DNA of 64,000 bases from Euryodendron excelsum (Eukaryota; Streptophyta; Magnoliopsida; Ericales; Pentaphylacaceae). The number at the start of each line of letters is the position of its first letter. Positions within the stretch are counted from its first letter, which is position 1. The DNA is taken from contig CM065398.1 of NCBI GenBank assembly GCA_033060915.1, positions 2,052,501-2,116,500 on the forward strand, read 5' to 3'. A model generated the notes under the pieces. That model ran no database searches, had not been told where the DNA came from, and was given only the letters and a program-made list of their open reading frames with translations. Shown piece after piece: positions 1-11,699 of this stretch. The position numbers and the translations under genes were made by a program.

Positions 1-86
1 TAAAAAAGATAATAGTTTTATTTATTGGATGTATAGATAACAATAATTATTACAAATATGTTTTTAACATAATACCTATATCTCAC

Positions 87-346
87 TCTAATTAAAATTA
101 GTAATAATATAATAATATTTTTAATTGTTAAACCTATAACTGATTATAATTTACAATATTATATATATACTGCGAAGCTCATTCTAAGATAACAAAAATA
201 AAACCCTAACCTGTCTAATTAAAATCAGTTCGTAATATAATAATATTTCTAATTGTTAAACTAACTGATTATAATTTACAATATTCTCTATATAGATATA
301 TACTGCCAAGCATTTCAAGTTAACAAAACAAAAAACCCTAACCTGT
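87..346. repeat. Tandem duplication of an AT-rich unit of about 130 bp
   Basis: Two adjacent imperfect copies, about 87-213 and 214-346, share the same order of blocks: a TCTAATTAAAAT start, an AATATAATAATATTT block, a TGATTATAATTTACAATATT block and an end in AACCCTAACCTG. The copies differ by substitutions and small indels. The function is unknown. The end motif resembles a plant interstitial telomere-like or promoter telo-box string, but it occurs only once per unit. Confidence 0.8.
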
Positions 347-407
347 CTTTAGGTCGTTAACCTTACGCACGAAGAGAGGCAACGAGATCGAAGGCCAAAA
401 ATCGCAG

Positions 408-409
<2 letters not shown>

Positions 410-457
<48 letters not shown>
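410..457. repeat. (GA)n microsatellite
   Basis: An uninterrupted AG dinucleotide tract of about 47 bp, followed by a longer purine-rich stretch to about 500. It sits just upstream of a possible plus-strand spliced transcript, where such tracts are common in plant 5' leaders. Confidence 0.95.
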
Positions 458-460
<3 letters not shown>

Positions 461-661
461 GCAGAAAAAGGGAGGGAGAGAGGGACGGAGAGAGAAGGGG
501 AAGAGATCGCTGGAGCCCCTGCGTCGTCTGATCTGGGCATTCGATGGGCTTGCGTCACCGTCGTCTGATCTGGGGATTCAAAGAGAAGGAGGGAGAAGAA
601 ACAGATCTGGGGAAGAAGATTGAAGCTAAGACGAAGAGAAGGAAGAAGATGTACCTGGCGT

Positions 662-1062
662 ATGGCTCTGGACTGGACGACTAACCTGGTAAGTGTTCTT
701 CGATCTACCTTTGTGACTTTGTCTTCTACCACTTTCTGCAATTTCTTTCCAGATTTGATGGCTTTTTTGAATTTTTTTTTGCTTTGCTCTGTCAGATTCT
801 CTGTCCATATTCTGTCTTCTATCTCTTTTTCTTTTCTTAGTCACGGGCCCTTTCTGTAGCAAAGCTGCACACACCTCATGCTTCGACGCATGTCTTTGTT
901 TCCTTTGAAACTTCGTCGTTTCATGAGAAACACACAGAAACAATTTTGTTTCGTTCGAACCCATGGAATTTCAGAATTCCATTGTTGTTTCGCTTCGGTG
1001 GTTGGGGAAACCGAATTGTTTCGGCTGTTTCGTTGGAAACGAAACGAAATTTTGATCCTTGA
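662..1062 (+). CDS. Candidate small spliced ORF, unknown product
   Basis: I do not recognise this. The stretch 350-688 looks like a purine-rich leader, with a near-repeated piece around 511-577 (CGTCGTCTGATCTGGG twice). A good donor (CTG/GTAAGTG at 688/689) and a pyrimidine-rich acceptor (TTCTTTTCTTAG at 840) define a 152-bp intron. Joining ATG 662-688 to 841-1062 keeps frame and gives 82 codons starting MALDWTTNL and ending ETKRNFDP before TGA. No domain is visible. The second exon is rich in TTTCG/CGAAA short inverted repeats, which points as much to a degenerate mobile element as to a gene. It is listed only because the splice signals and phase agree. Confidence 0.2.
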
Positions 1063-1296
1063 TGCAATGGCAAGATGGAGTAAAGTTCTAACCACACAAA
1101 TGAGTTCAAAAGGGTCAATAGCAAAATATGGTCCTTAGTTGCATTATTTTGAGCCTTGCAACTGCTAAACATATGTAATCCATTGTTGGGGAAATTGCTC
1201 TTTGAGCCCCTGCGGTTAGGGTCGGTCCCACAAACACCCCCTCAAACATCAATTTCAACTAAAATCCTTCGCTGTTTCAGGTGAAGTGTGAATATC

Positions 1297-1700
1297 TAAG
1301 AAACACGGATAATCTAAGAAGGCACCGTGTCGGACATGACATTCATCGAACACTTTCACGTGTCAGATACACGTGTCTGTTATTTAGACAACCGTGTCCA
1401 TTACTTAGTCACACATGAAATACATTGAAAATTTGAAGAAAATAACTTGGAATCTAATTGTAAAATAAGAGTAACATGATTTTATATCTTATTTAATGTT
1501 CAAGCTATGATATATATGATTTTTAATTTAATTAGTGTAATCTTCTAATTTTTCATTGTCTTTGAGTAAACTAATCATATATATGATATATAAATATATT
1601 ATATCTTTCCTGTGTCCATAGTGTCATGTCCTGTATTTTTTGAAAATATCAATATCAGCATGTTCGTATCATATTGTGTCCATGTTGCACGTCCGTGGCG
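1297..1700. repeat. GTGTC/GACAC-rich dispersed repeat, copy 1
   Basis: It starts with AAACACGGATA and ends with GTCCGTGGCGG, with several CGTGTC, CACGTGTC and GTGTCC words between. A second copy with similar inverted ends lies at 7184-7697. This looks like a degenerate small TIR element nested inside the larger element at 1188-2606. Confidence 0.5.
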
Positions 1701-1854
1701 GTAAATAGCAATGGGGTTAACAATAGGCATAAAACACCACTCCTTCCATTGTTTCTGATGTTTTACTTTCCAAATTCAATAATACAGAGTATATATTACC
1801 TCCGAACAATATATAACATGCATATATATACATACTAGAGTTGTATATCTATGA

Positions 1855-2350
1855 CTATGCAGATATTAGTATTGGTAGAGAGAGAAAAGGGGATGGTGTG
1901 GGGTTTTTGTAGAGAGAGAAAGGGAGGTGATGGTGGTGGGTTTTGGTAAAGACTAAAGAGAAGAGTGAGAGGATAGTAATGGTGGTGGGGTGGCTGGTGG
2001 CAATGGAGATAGTGGTGGTGGTGGGTTTTGTAGAGGGAGAAAGAATAGTGGTGGCAGATTTTTGTTGAAAGAAACGGGTGGTGATGGGTATTGTAGAGAG
2101 AGAAATAATGGTGTTGTTGGTTTTGTAGAGAGAGAAGCAGTGGTTGTTGTAGAGAGGATGGTGGTTTGTTGTGGTAGAGAGAGAAAGTGAGAGGCTGTGG
2201 TGGGGTGGCGGTGGACATGGTGGTGGGATTTGGTAGAGAGAAATGGTCGTGGTGGTAGACTTTGTGGAGGGAGAAGGGTGGTGGTGGGTTTTGGTAGAAA
2301 GAAAAAGCGGGAGGGTGATAATGGTGGCAAGCATGGCTGGGGGCAGGGGT
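1855..2350. repeat. Purine-rich GGTGGT / GTAGAGAGAGAAA minisatellite
   Basis: About ten imperfect repeats of a roughly 35-50 bp unit. Each contains a GGTGGTGG run, a GGGTTTTGGTAGAGAGAGAAA-like block and a variable spacer. All G and A sit on the plus strand and C and T on the minus strand, so long reading frames rich in Pro, Ser, Thr and His appear on the minus strand. These are composition artefacts, not genes. Confidence 0.85.
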
Positions 2351-2609
2351 GTTGGCGGGTTGATGATCGAAAATGAAGAATGTGAATGAAGAGACAATAG
2401 TGTCGAAGGTGATAAAGGTTAATTTGTTACCATAAATCAATAAAAGCATTAATATTCAATAAAATTTATAATGTGGCACAAGATGAAATCTATCAAATTT
2501 AATATCTACCATAAACCACTGGGGGTATTAGTGTCAAAATTGAACTTTAAGGGGGTTTGTGAACCTAGACATAACCACAGGGAGTGAAAGAGTATTATTC
2601 CCTTTATAG

Positions 2610-3310
2610 GTTTGCACTAAAGCAATGAAATCATTGAAATTATTTGTGTGCTATACAGTCCACGCTACTAAAACAATCTAGGATGCTACTATATCAAAGA
2701 CTTAGAGGATTATTATTCACATAAGATTTTTTTTGGTTAGGTTTAAAAGGCTTATTGCATGTTTAAGCAGGATAAACATGTTATTCATGTGAAAGAAAAA
2801 AAGAATTTTGGAATTGTTTTACAGGGATCCCAAATGTCCTATTCGCCACCTTCTTCTCTGAGAGTTTTGAACGATATTCTGCCATCAATTTATAGTACCA
2901 GAAACCAATTCCCAAACAGTAATTGAATAATCAAAATAATTGTGAACTAACAAAGAAAATAAAAAGAAAAAATATATAATGCATCATTTCCAAATCACAA
3001 GATATGCAATGAAATTGCAATTGGCAACAAGAACGGAAAAAGTAACCAACTTAAGTTGAAGCTCATAGGTTCATTAGGTCACTTAAGGGATTTCTTTGCA
3101 CTTAGTTAGACAAGTTTTATCATAACTACAGAGTGGCAATGATTTAAATAGTCCTTGTATTCATAATTGATATATATACAAAGAATTAATTGCAAATTGA
3201 CATGCCATAAAATAAAAACTATGACAGCTTCCATCCAAGTTGCTTAAGCCATAAAGTGATAATATAATTTCACATATCATTCTTCATTTCAAATACAAGA
3301 GGAGATAGAA
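2610..3310. other. AT-rich DNA, no gene seen
   Basis: No reading frame, RNA gene or clear repeat is supported here. It may be intron or flank of the truncated allantoate amidohydrolase gene to the right. Confidence 0.5.
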
Positions 3311-3329
3311 TATAAAATGAATGCATTTG

Positions 3330-3640
3330 GGGAAAGTTAGAAGTGGCAACACTTGAAAAAAAAATAGGGAAAGCCATAGGAGATGGTATGGCCATATGCA
3401 ACATAAACCAAATACCTTGCCTATTAGGAGGAGGGATTTAATACACAATGAGGGTGGTAAAGAAATAGAGGGAGGCCAAGAAGAACATGGGTTGAGGCAA
3501 TAAGAATGGACATGATTGCATTAATTAACTGAGGATGTCAGTTCTGATAGGGCTAAGAATTAACTGAGGGTGATACGAATTCTAACAGAGCCAAACTGAA
3601 GGAAATGGATCCATACAGTTGACCTCGAGTAATTGGGACA
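3330..3640 (+). pseudogene. LINE (non-LTR retrotransposon) reverse-transcriptase tail, broken
   Basis: Plus-strand translation shows the usual C-terminal end of plant L1-like ORF2 proteins. An R-W-Y-G-H-M-Q block (about 3380-3400) and an I-R-R-R-D block are followed, after a frame change, by R-G-R-P-R-R-T-W-V-E-A-I-R (about 3467-3510). A degraded D-R-A-K/N and I-H-x-A-D type end runs to about 3640. Stops and frameshifts are present, and no endonuclease or RT core is nearby, so this is a 5'-truncated relic. Which LINE clade it belongs to cannot be told. Confidence 0.7.
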
Positions 3641-5418
3641 ATGGCCATTCAGTATTTTTAATTTCAGATGCAAGGAAAATTCATTCATTTGCCTACTCGA
3701 TAATTATCACTTAGGGATAGCTATCCCAATATTATCATAAGTATGTATGTTAATGATAAATCTGGACTTTGTGATAACGAAGGCCAGTAACTTATATGGA
3801 CAACCTAAAAAAGAATACATGTCCAGTATTAATAATGTTGTGCTCTTTGAAAATGAAATGATAAAGGTAAAGAGAAAAGAACTTTGCGTTTTAATGGAAC
3901 TTTAATAATTTTAAATTTCAGGGAAATTAGTAACTTAAACATTGTTGACATAAAGATGGGTGATATCGATTTTTACCCTCCAAATACCCCTTTTCTGACA
4001 CTAGCATAATAATGTTAAAATGTACAGACTGTCAATTTAAGAACTATCATTGAATTCTACACTAATAACTTAATCAAGGGCTCATTCTGCCTTAAATTTT
4101 AACAATTTCTGTATTTTATATGGTTAGGAATTACCATCATTATCCCATCCTTTCCTTTGCTCTACCATCCCAGTTCTATTAATGATGGAGCAATCCAGCT
4201 TTTCGAGTTAAATTTGGCCAGTGTCATTCCAATTTATGGTACAATACTAGGAATTACTTCCCACAACTCTTGATGACTATGAAAAATTAAGTTGATATAT
4301 AGAAAGTAAATGAACACAGTTATGTTGTTCAAATGAATATAATGATGAAATGATTAGTGTCATGCTAATGAATAACAAGTATCACAAACATGAAAACCGA
4401 GATATGTTAAAATGTACTGAGATCATCCACAGCTATCACACAAAATAAATGTAGAATAATAATTGCAAAATTTAATTAACCTCACATTATATAGATTAAA
4501 AAATTGAGCAATTGTTAACATAGTTTCAAAATACAGCTTAAGAAGCTTCTTGCAAATCCAATGAAGACAACCAAAAGAAAATAATTACCCATCCCCAACT
4601 AACATGTTGTACATGGAAAATGATCTTGATGTAAGATGCTTATCAAAATGATAATAACAATCATAACAAGAACAACATAGCAATAAGAACAATTATTATC
4701 AGAACTCACACTTTGTATCCTTGCTGCAGTTCTGCTATACTAAGAGCCAAAGTCCTATTAATCCTATGCGAAGACAATTCTATGATATTACAGCTGGATA
4801 AGGGTAATCAATTTGAGTATACATTTTGATGAAGGATACGTGCATATTGATGATTAACCTCAAAAAGTTCTTTGAATACATTTACACATTGCAGGATGAA
4901 ATATTATAGGAGTTGTATAGAGCAAGTAATCAATACCGATACCTAAACACTATTGGACACAATCTTGCAAGGGTTACTAATAAGCTTTTCAAGTTACAAG
5001 ATTCAAACAAAAGGTTATGAGAATCTAATAAGTTGTCCCCCTGCCCCCTCACCCCCAGTGGGGGACCCCCTCCAAGCAAGAAACTAATAAAGTGAGTTTG
5101 AAATAAGATGAGAGTAACACTCCTTGAAATCACACCTATATTAAACTGGAACTTATGATTGAATGCATGAATCCAATAATCTTGGATCTAGATAGATCAT
5201 GAAAATTCCGGACTGAACCAAAGCTGTGATTCCAACATAACTAACATATGTCTCAGCACACAAAATAAATGATAATATATTCCAGTTGATTACTAGATGA
5301 ATAGAAGTAGAACAAGAGGGGAATGAGAGAAGGAAAGCAGGTTTACTCAATTCATTCAAATAGAAAATCACAAAGAAGAGGCATATTTTAATCTGTTTGA
5401 TGTAGTCATGTCAAATAC
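3641..5418. other. AT-rich DNA left of the last AAH exon found; no further exons recognised
   Basis: I scanned the minus strand for the missing C-terminal AAH motifs: the G-H-A-G-T-V-P-M block, the G-E-I-S-T-W-P-S block and the S-H-S-P zinc-ligand block. None was found. The segment is either a very long intron or sequence that replaced the 3' end of the gene. Confidence 0.5.
5033..5079. repeat. C-rich tract with CCCCCAGTGGGGG hairpin
   Basis: A local block in AT-rich DNA with five C-runs on the plus strand and an inverted repeat CCCCCAGTGGGGG. It could form a short hairpin or, on the minus strand, a G-quadruplex. No function is known. Confidence 0.6.
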
Positions 5419-8400
5419 CTTTAATCGTGTTTGTCCAGCAATGCCTTTCACTACACCCAGAGGAAGACCAACTGATTCGAGCACAGGTCCCTGTTCAATG
5501 TGAACCTGCAGCAAGAAATTAACAGACCATCAGAATGGGAATTCACAATGACAAAAACCTGAATTCTGACATTCTTGGTTGTGTAACTGAATTCTCACAA
5601 AATCAACATAAGCTGCAATACCTCAATATAACCCCAAACAGACTCTGGATTGTACTTAAGCCCAAGGAAGCTTTCCTCAGAAATTTCTATGGAGTTCTCC
5701 TTTAGAACATTTTGCAGTGTTGCACCACTGAATAAGATCTATGCATAAGTTTACGGGAAAAAAAAAAAGAAGCAATGTTACAAAAAAGTATAAGCTTTGA
5801 GTGTATCATGTCAACCTTTTATCCTGTGTCTGCAGTGCTGAAACCGGTAAAACACCAGCAACAGCAGCACTTCCTAAGAAGGTAGATTGAAATCTTACTC
5901 CCTCCTCATCACTAAATGCAATCACCTGCAAGGTTCAAGAGCAGGGAAACACGACATTAAAGGTACCAGTTAAATGTCAAAAAAAGCCCCAACTAGTACT
6001 AGTACCTTTTCAAAATTTTAGGTTTTCAAAGAGCATCTACTCTGTAAACCAGGACAACAAAGTCACTTTGAGTACAAATGATTTTGGATGTCCATAAAAA
6101 TTGAAGTGAGTAACAGACCATAGAAGAATAAACAGTGAAGTAGGTTGTAGGCGATATTTATCAGCCAGTCATTCAATTCCATAGTACTTTCTTCTGGTTC
6201 ACACTCAAGGATTTTCTAATTTCTAGCCAGGATCTAAAAATCTTCATTTTTGCAGATATGACGCAACACCATTCTCAGAATCTTTGTGACTAAATAGTTA
6301 CCATCATTATAATCTTTCAACACTATTGAAAACTTTTACATCATTGCTAATCACATGCCCAACAATTCCATGAAATTACCCTTGGGGAAATATTGGTACA
6401 TAAGGCAGATATATTCATTCTTAAGACTCTAGAAATTCAAAAATCCCACAACATCAACAGTAGGACCATGCAAAGCTCTGCTCAAGCAACTTTTCTACAA
6501 GCAATAACATGAGAAAGTTAGTACTGGTATTTGACTACCTCAACTGGCCGCCTTAGTTGTCCCAACTGCCCATTGATATTCAAAACCTTCAGTGCAGCTA
6601 ACGCAGAAATTATACCAAGTGCACCATCAAAAATTCCAGCATCAATCACAGTATCCTGGCAGAATCAATGCACAGTCAAGCACAAGTTCTGATGTATGAT
6701 ACTCATGTAAATAAATTGCATGTAAAAATGACATAAAGAATAAATTGCTGCACCAAATGAGAACCAATTAACAGAGCTTTTGCATTTGCATTCATCCCTT
6801 CAACTCGACCGTGAACATTGCCCATTTGGTCCACCCACCTGGATATGCAATAATATTAATAAACTTTCTGGAGAACACTCTATATGAGTGACAGAAGTTA
6901 GAAAGCTCACGTTAGCAAACCAGCTTCCTCCATCCAGCCACGAATACGATTTCCTGCTCTGATTGCAGCAGGGCTCAAGTACGTCCTCTCAAGATAGCCA
7001 TCAGCATCACTCACCTGTCATATTAGACACTAATATTATTGTATGTAAATAATCATTTTTGTTGCTTTAACATGGATGAGAAGAGTCCAGAGACGTCAAT
7101 CAGCAGCACCAACAGTCAAATTGGAGACAAGATTAATATAAGTTGCAAAAAATCAGTTTTGTTCTTTGTTCATAACTGCTAAAAAGCACGGATACGGACG
7201 CGAGTACGGATACGAACACAAATACGTACACAGGACACGACATTTTCAAAAAAATGAAGACACGAACATAGAGGAGATACGGCAAAAAAAATATTTTTAC
7301 ATATTTTTATTTGCTATGTATAGGAATGTAACATCCATAAATTACCAAAAAAATAAGATGGAAACAACTAAACAAGTTCACAATTATAAAATAACAACCA
7401 ACAAGTTAAGGATTGAAGAATTGAATGTTCGTGTTTCATGTTTTGGTATTTTAAAGTTTTGAAAATTTTAAATTCGACTCCATCTAATACTTTAAATAAT
7501 AACATTTCAACCCTGTTGTGTCCTAAAACGTGTCCAAGTAAGGGACACATGTATCCCCGATGCGTCCGAGACGTGTCCACAAAAAAAAAAAAATAACTCA
7601 ATAAAAATATTGGACAAACACTTGTCCCAGCGTGCCCAAGGACTATGTGTGTCCGACACACATATGAGACTGTAAACGAAGTGTCCGTGTTTCTTCATTA
7701 GGCAACACATTCAATGCTTAATTTTTTTTTCTTGTGGCTTTCAAGAAGCTTCTCTACTGGTTGTTTGGTTGATTTCCTAGGGGACATCTCTAGCAGGCAG
7801 GGTATTTATGCCCCCCCTCTTTTTTTTTTTTTTGATAACAGGGGTATCCCTACCTTCGGTGGGACTAATGCCCTGTAGAGTATTACACATTCACTTTGAT
7901 TGTACCTCCTTTGGAATTGGCTCTCCTCTATTGATGATTTGACTTTACTTATAAAAAATACAAACAATCTTGTTTAAATGCACTCCCTTGTGAAACTAGA
8001 ATTACCTCCTTTGGCTTTCTTTTATTGAAGATTTTACACACTTAAAAGAAGAAAAAAAAAACTAATAAATAATCTTGTCAATCCCTTGTGAAACGACAAG
8101 TTTGGCTTGAGAAGATTTCTTATGTAACTTCTTAGCTTAATTAAGGAATTTCTCTGTAATGTACCAATGCATGCCATAACACAAATGGATTTTCCAATAA
8201 ATGAACTTCATTAGTGTTTTTACTAGTTCCAATTATTAATGACTGCATGAAAGACTTTTATGAAAGGTGGAAATGCCATCAAATGGCAGACTTTAGACAG
8301 AACATGCATCCACATTCAAACTAAACTATCCTCATAAAAAATTGGAAGTTGAACCCAATAGTCATTAAGCATAGATTTCAAAATTCTATTGATAGTACTA

Positions 8401-9228
8401 AACAATGTAAGAACAAAAACAACGAAAGTTGAAGGTTAAGTATATAAGATAGTGAAGTTTGATTTTGTACCTTTCCAAGCTCAACAAGTCTCGTCACAGC
8501 CTCATCCCTTAAAACTTCTTGAAACAAATCATTTTTAATTCCTTTTGTATCTTCAAAACCTTATCAATTCAAAGAGCTTCTTAGAGTATGGAGCAAATCT
8601 AAAATCACACTACTTACCTTGTAGATAACACTAAAATGCATGTAACATTGTACATTCTCTCTATACAGCAACAATAACGGTAGTTACACAATGATGTAAC
8701 TTAATTAACATAATTAAATAGCGATTTCCCTTTCATATGTTCATGGGAATTATATTTTATAATAATAAGAAATCTAAGTAAGTGAAAATTTACAGAGATG
8801 AAAATAAGGAAGTCACTTTTATGCAATGTCTATGTGCAAACACATGACCAATAGAGTGGGGGAAAAGGATTATATACAACAAAATTCACTTATAATTATA
8901 AGCATTCATTCAGAATTCATTATGACATCAAAAAGACTTGAAGAATATGAATGAAGTATCTTATATCAAACTAAAACACATTATTAATCATAACATCAAC
9001 AAACAAACAAAAAATCACAATAGCAACAACAGCTTCAATCATATTATTAGACCCAATACTTAAATGAAACAAAAAAATAATGAAATTACCAGAATAGAGG
9101 TGGGCAGAAGTTACGATTGATAGCAGATAAAACACCAAACAGAGAGAGAAAATTGATGAATGGTACGTGATGATCATATGGGTAAGGGAGAAGGTTTGGT
9201 TTGCAGAGGAGGAATGGAGGGAGGCCAT
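5419..9228 (-). CDS. AAH: Allantoate amidohydrolase (allantoate deiminase), 5' eight exons; 3' part not found
   Basis: AAH hydrolyses allantoate in purine-ureide catabolism in the ER. It belongs to the M20 metallopeptidase/amidase fold. Minus-strand exons are 9228-9090, 8559-8471, 7014-6911, 6838-6754, 6655-6539, 5925-5816, 5727-5622 and 5505-5419. All have GT-AG borders and the phases join without a break over 837 bp (279 codons). ATG 9228 gives a hydrophobic N-terminus (about residues 18-43), a likely ER signal. Metal-site motifs are present: G-S-H-L-D (H138), D149 in F-D-G, the S-D-E-E-G pair (E185/E186) and V-H-I-E-Q-G-P (H252). Family members are near 480-530 residues, so about 200 residues are missing, including the last zinc-binding His. 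The coding part shown has no stop or frameshift. Either a very long intron carries the gene off the left edge, or it is 3'-truncated. Confidence 0.9.
7184..7697. mobile_element. GTGTC-rich TIR repeat in AAH intron 2, copy 2
   Basis: The left end reads CACGGATACGGACG and the right end, reverse-complemented, reads ACACGGACACTTCG, so the ends are inverted. The interior has many GTGTCC, CGTGTCC and GACACG words, similar to the copy at 1297-1700. No protein is encoded. It lies wholly within AAH intron 2 (7015-8470), between two good splice sites, so it need not disrupt the gene. Confidence 0.55.
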
Positions 9229-11119
9229 GGCTGCGAGCTTGCAAGTTGCAAACAAGCAAGCAAAGCAAGCCACGGCAACTCTGTCAATATCTCTGATTGT
9301 GGGCCTTGTGGTTCTTGAAACATCCCTTGCGTTTGCCTCTTGAATGCGCTCATAGTTGTGTGGCTGGTGATATCGCAGTGGGCCCCTAGCATTTGGACCC
9401 ACATGATGGATTATGGGCCCATTACTTTTTCTTTTTTTTTTTTCTTGTTATTTTCATTATCTTTTTCTAGGAAGAAATTCCATACTGAACTTTCTTTCTT
9501 TGTTTTCTTTTTTTTTTCAGATTGGTATTCCATACTGAACTTACGAAAATAAAATAAAAGAATTCCATGCTTACGTAGTTTTCATACATAATTATTGACC
9601 AAAATGATGTAATAATGAGTCTAATGACATTTTGAAAATTTTAAACTACCTTAATGGGCTTTTTGCTTTACACTAATAAGATCAAAACATACCATATAAC
9701 TGAAAAAAATATATTGAACTGTAGCTCAGAAAATACAATGAATTAATTTGAGACAACTCAAATAAATATCTATCATTTTTTAATTTTTAAAGAAAAATTT
9801 TTTTTAATAAAAAATTAGGAGCATACTGAAAATAAGCCATATGTCACAGCCATAACAATGGCCTACTGTATTTATAGTATATAGATATAGATATGTAAAT
9901 TTAGGAAGATTTGTTTTTTTTTAATTACACTTTTTGCCTTTATAAGCTATGAGAGATAAAATCCCAACGTTCACTTTTATAGAAATTTATTACAAAATTA
10001 ATTAGTATATATTCAAATTCTTTCAAAGAGCATTGCTAAAGGAGATATACCATTTGGTATTATTTTTGAAATTTGAGTCTTTTATTTTTTGTGTTTATAA
10101 AAATAAAAACAATAAAAAGGTCAAAACACTATTTTCATTTTCGAACAAAAATCAATTTTTTTAAATGTAGTTTAAAAAATAATTTAAAATTATTCTGTAA
10201 CGAATTTCCTTATCAATTTTATTTTTTTTTTCAAATAGAAGTAAAAGAGGACGAAGAAGAATTGAGTAATCAAATAGCGCACGGAAGTAATTGACAAAGT
10301 TAAGTGGGAATCTCTCTCTCTGTGTGTATTTCATTTTATATATTTTTTATTTTTGGTCTCTCTCTCTCTCTCGCGCGCGCGCTCGCGCTTCAGGAACCAA
10401 GTTTAACGTTTTGTTGGCCCACCATCATGCACGTGGTGGCCACATTGAAATGCGTATCTTAGTCATTTTCCAATTTAATCGTATGCGAAGTGCTTTCAAC
10501 GTCAGCCGCATATTCATAATCTTATTTTAATCTCTTCCTATTTAAATAAAACTGAGCAATTAAACATAGGATTTGAGAACTAAATGGAACACAAGTAATA
10601 AGCAAAAAAAATTGTTTTCATGGCACTAGTATCACCCATAATGAAAGATTAGTTAACGTTTTTAGAGCCCCGCCCTTCTTTTTACATGAGACAATGCTAT
10701 TAAGGTACTTTATGAGATTTGAATAATTTTTTCACCCACAACTGAACATTTTTAGACTTGTGTTTTTTTTTATACTAGTGCTTTGACATGTACGAAGTAC
10801 GTGTCAACTACATTATTTCAGTGAAAATATACAAATAAGAAAAGGAAAAAAAAAAGATTGCAGGGTCAATGCAAAAAAAATTCAAAACAAATAAAAAATG
10901 ATATAGTGATACTGATGTTTTATATCATCACTTTATTCATGGTATGGATACATGAAAACAAGAATTATATCATGCACAAAGTTAATGCCAGCATAGGAAA
11001 CAATAAATGGAATTCACAGTTTGTAACATATAGAGTCATGGGTTTATAAGCCAGTAAAACAAAACAATGTCATGAAGATAAAAAATTAATTAATTAATAG
11101 TGCAACTCGGCAAGAATTG
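9229..11119. other. AAH upstream region and AT-rich intergenic DNA
   Basis: The promoter and 5' leader of AAH should lie at the left of this stretch (reading leftward from about 9400). No unambiguous TATA box or operator-like motif is visible. The rest is AT-rich with poly-T runs and no supported gene. Confidence 0.4.
10357..10388. repeat. Compound (TC)n(GC)n microsatellite
   Basis: A TCTCTC run passes directly into a CGCGCGCGCGCTCGCGC run. This is a rare alternating CG stretch in otherwise AT-rich DNA and a candidate Z-DNA tract. Confidence 0.85.
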
Positions 11120-11209
11120 CTAGAGTCCTCCAAAATAGAAGCCGCAGTTTTTCTGGAATTCTTCATGAGAGCCTTCAGCAGCGGGAGCTTCTGTACGCAA
11201 GGTTTCCAG
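11120..11209 (-). CDS. Possible terminal exon of an unidentified gene
   Basis: On the minus strand, an AG acceptor at 11211-11210 is followed by 29 sense codons and a TAG at 11120. The peptide starts LETLRTEAPAAEG and ends NCGFYFGGL. Its composition (acidic then aromatic, few rare residues) looks more protein-like than the surroundings. I do not recognise it. Upstream exons would lie above 11210, which is now retroelement DNA, so if real it is probably a stranded fragment. Confidence 0.2.
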   Translation of the reverse strand: METLRTEAPAAEGSHEEFQKNCGFYFGGL

Positions 11210-11699
11210 CTCAATCATAGGTCATTCAGACCATTCAATGTCACTGTAAGTTCACATTCTTATGTAAGCACAATCTATACATCAAATCAAATAGTATCCA
11301 ATCCATTGATATAACTTTTCGCAAATGAAAACTTGTCATAACTCACATAATTTATATATTTTTATTTTTTAATTATGTTATTTAATTATTATGTTATTTA
11401 TTTATAATATTATTTTATTATAAATTTAGATACAAGAATAAAAGAGAAGCCCAAATGAAAAAACAAATGCTTAAAAAGTTTAGGTGTGCACGTGTAAGGA
11501 GGGGGCAGCAAGAACAAGCAAAGAAAGGAGTAATAAAAGAAAAAGAACAAAAAATCTACTCTGGTTGCGCATCGGAGAGGGAATTGTCCACTGGTCGTTC
11601 GGCCAAGTGAAAATATAAAAAGATTAAACAAATTCTTAGGGGATTGTCTTGCGCTGCACAATGAAGAGAGGAGCGGAGAAAAAAGTCAAGAAGAAAGAA

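Larger units (their letters stand above)
1188..2606. mobile_element. Non-autonomous TIR element carrying a minisatellite
   Basis: The left end (1188-1280) and the reverse complement of the right end (about 2500-2606) align over about 90 bp. Both begin with a GGGAA.T..CTCTTT string, then a CCCTG.GGTTA block, then a CACAAACxCCC block. This is a long imperfect terminal inverted repeat of the Mutator-like or MITE type. No transposase is present. The interior holds a second repeat (1297-1700) and a purine-rich minisatellite (1855-2350). I did not find a convincing target-site duplication, so the borders are uncertain by some 10 bp. Confidence 0.6.

Noticed and set aside
1835..2449. Long Pro/Ser/Thr/His-rich frames on the minus strand
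   Set aside because: They come from the pyrimidine-rich strand of the minisatellite. All three frames stay open and none has a domain.
7800..7890. Retroposon-like GGGGTATCCC...GGTGGGACTAAT block
   Set aside because: A recurrent plant repeat word, but the ends and the length could not be defined.
8971..9402. Longer upstream start for AAH beginning at 9402
   Set aside because: The extra N-terminal residues are not like the family, and the ATG at 9228 gives a signal-like hydrophobic start. Beyond 9090 that frame reads into the intron.
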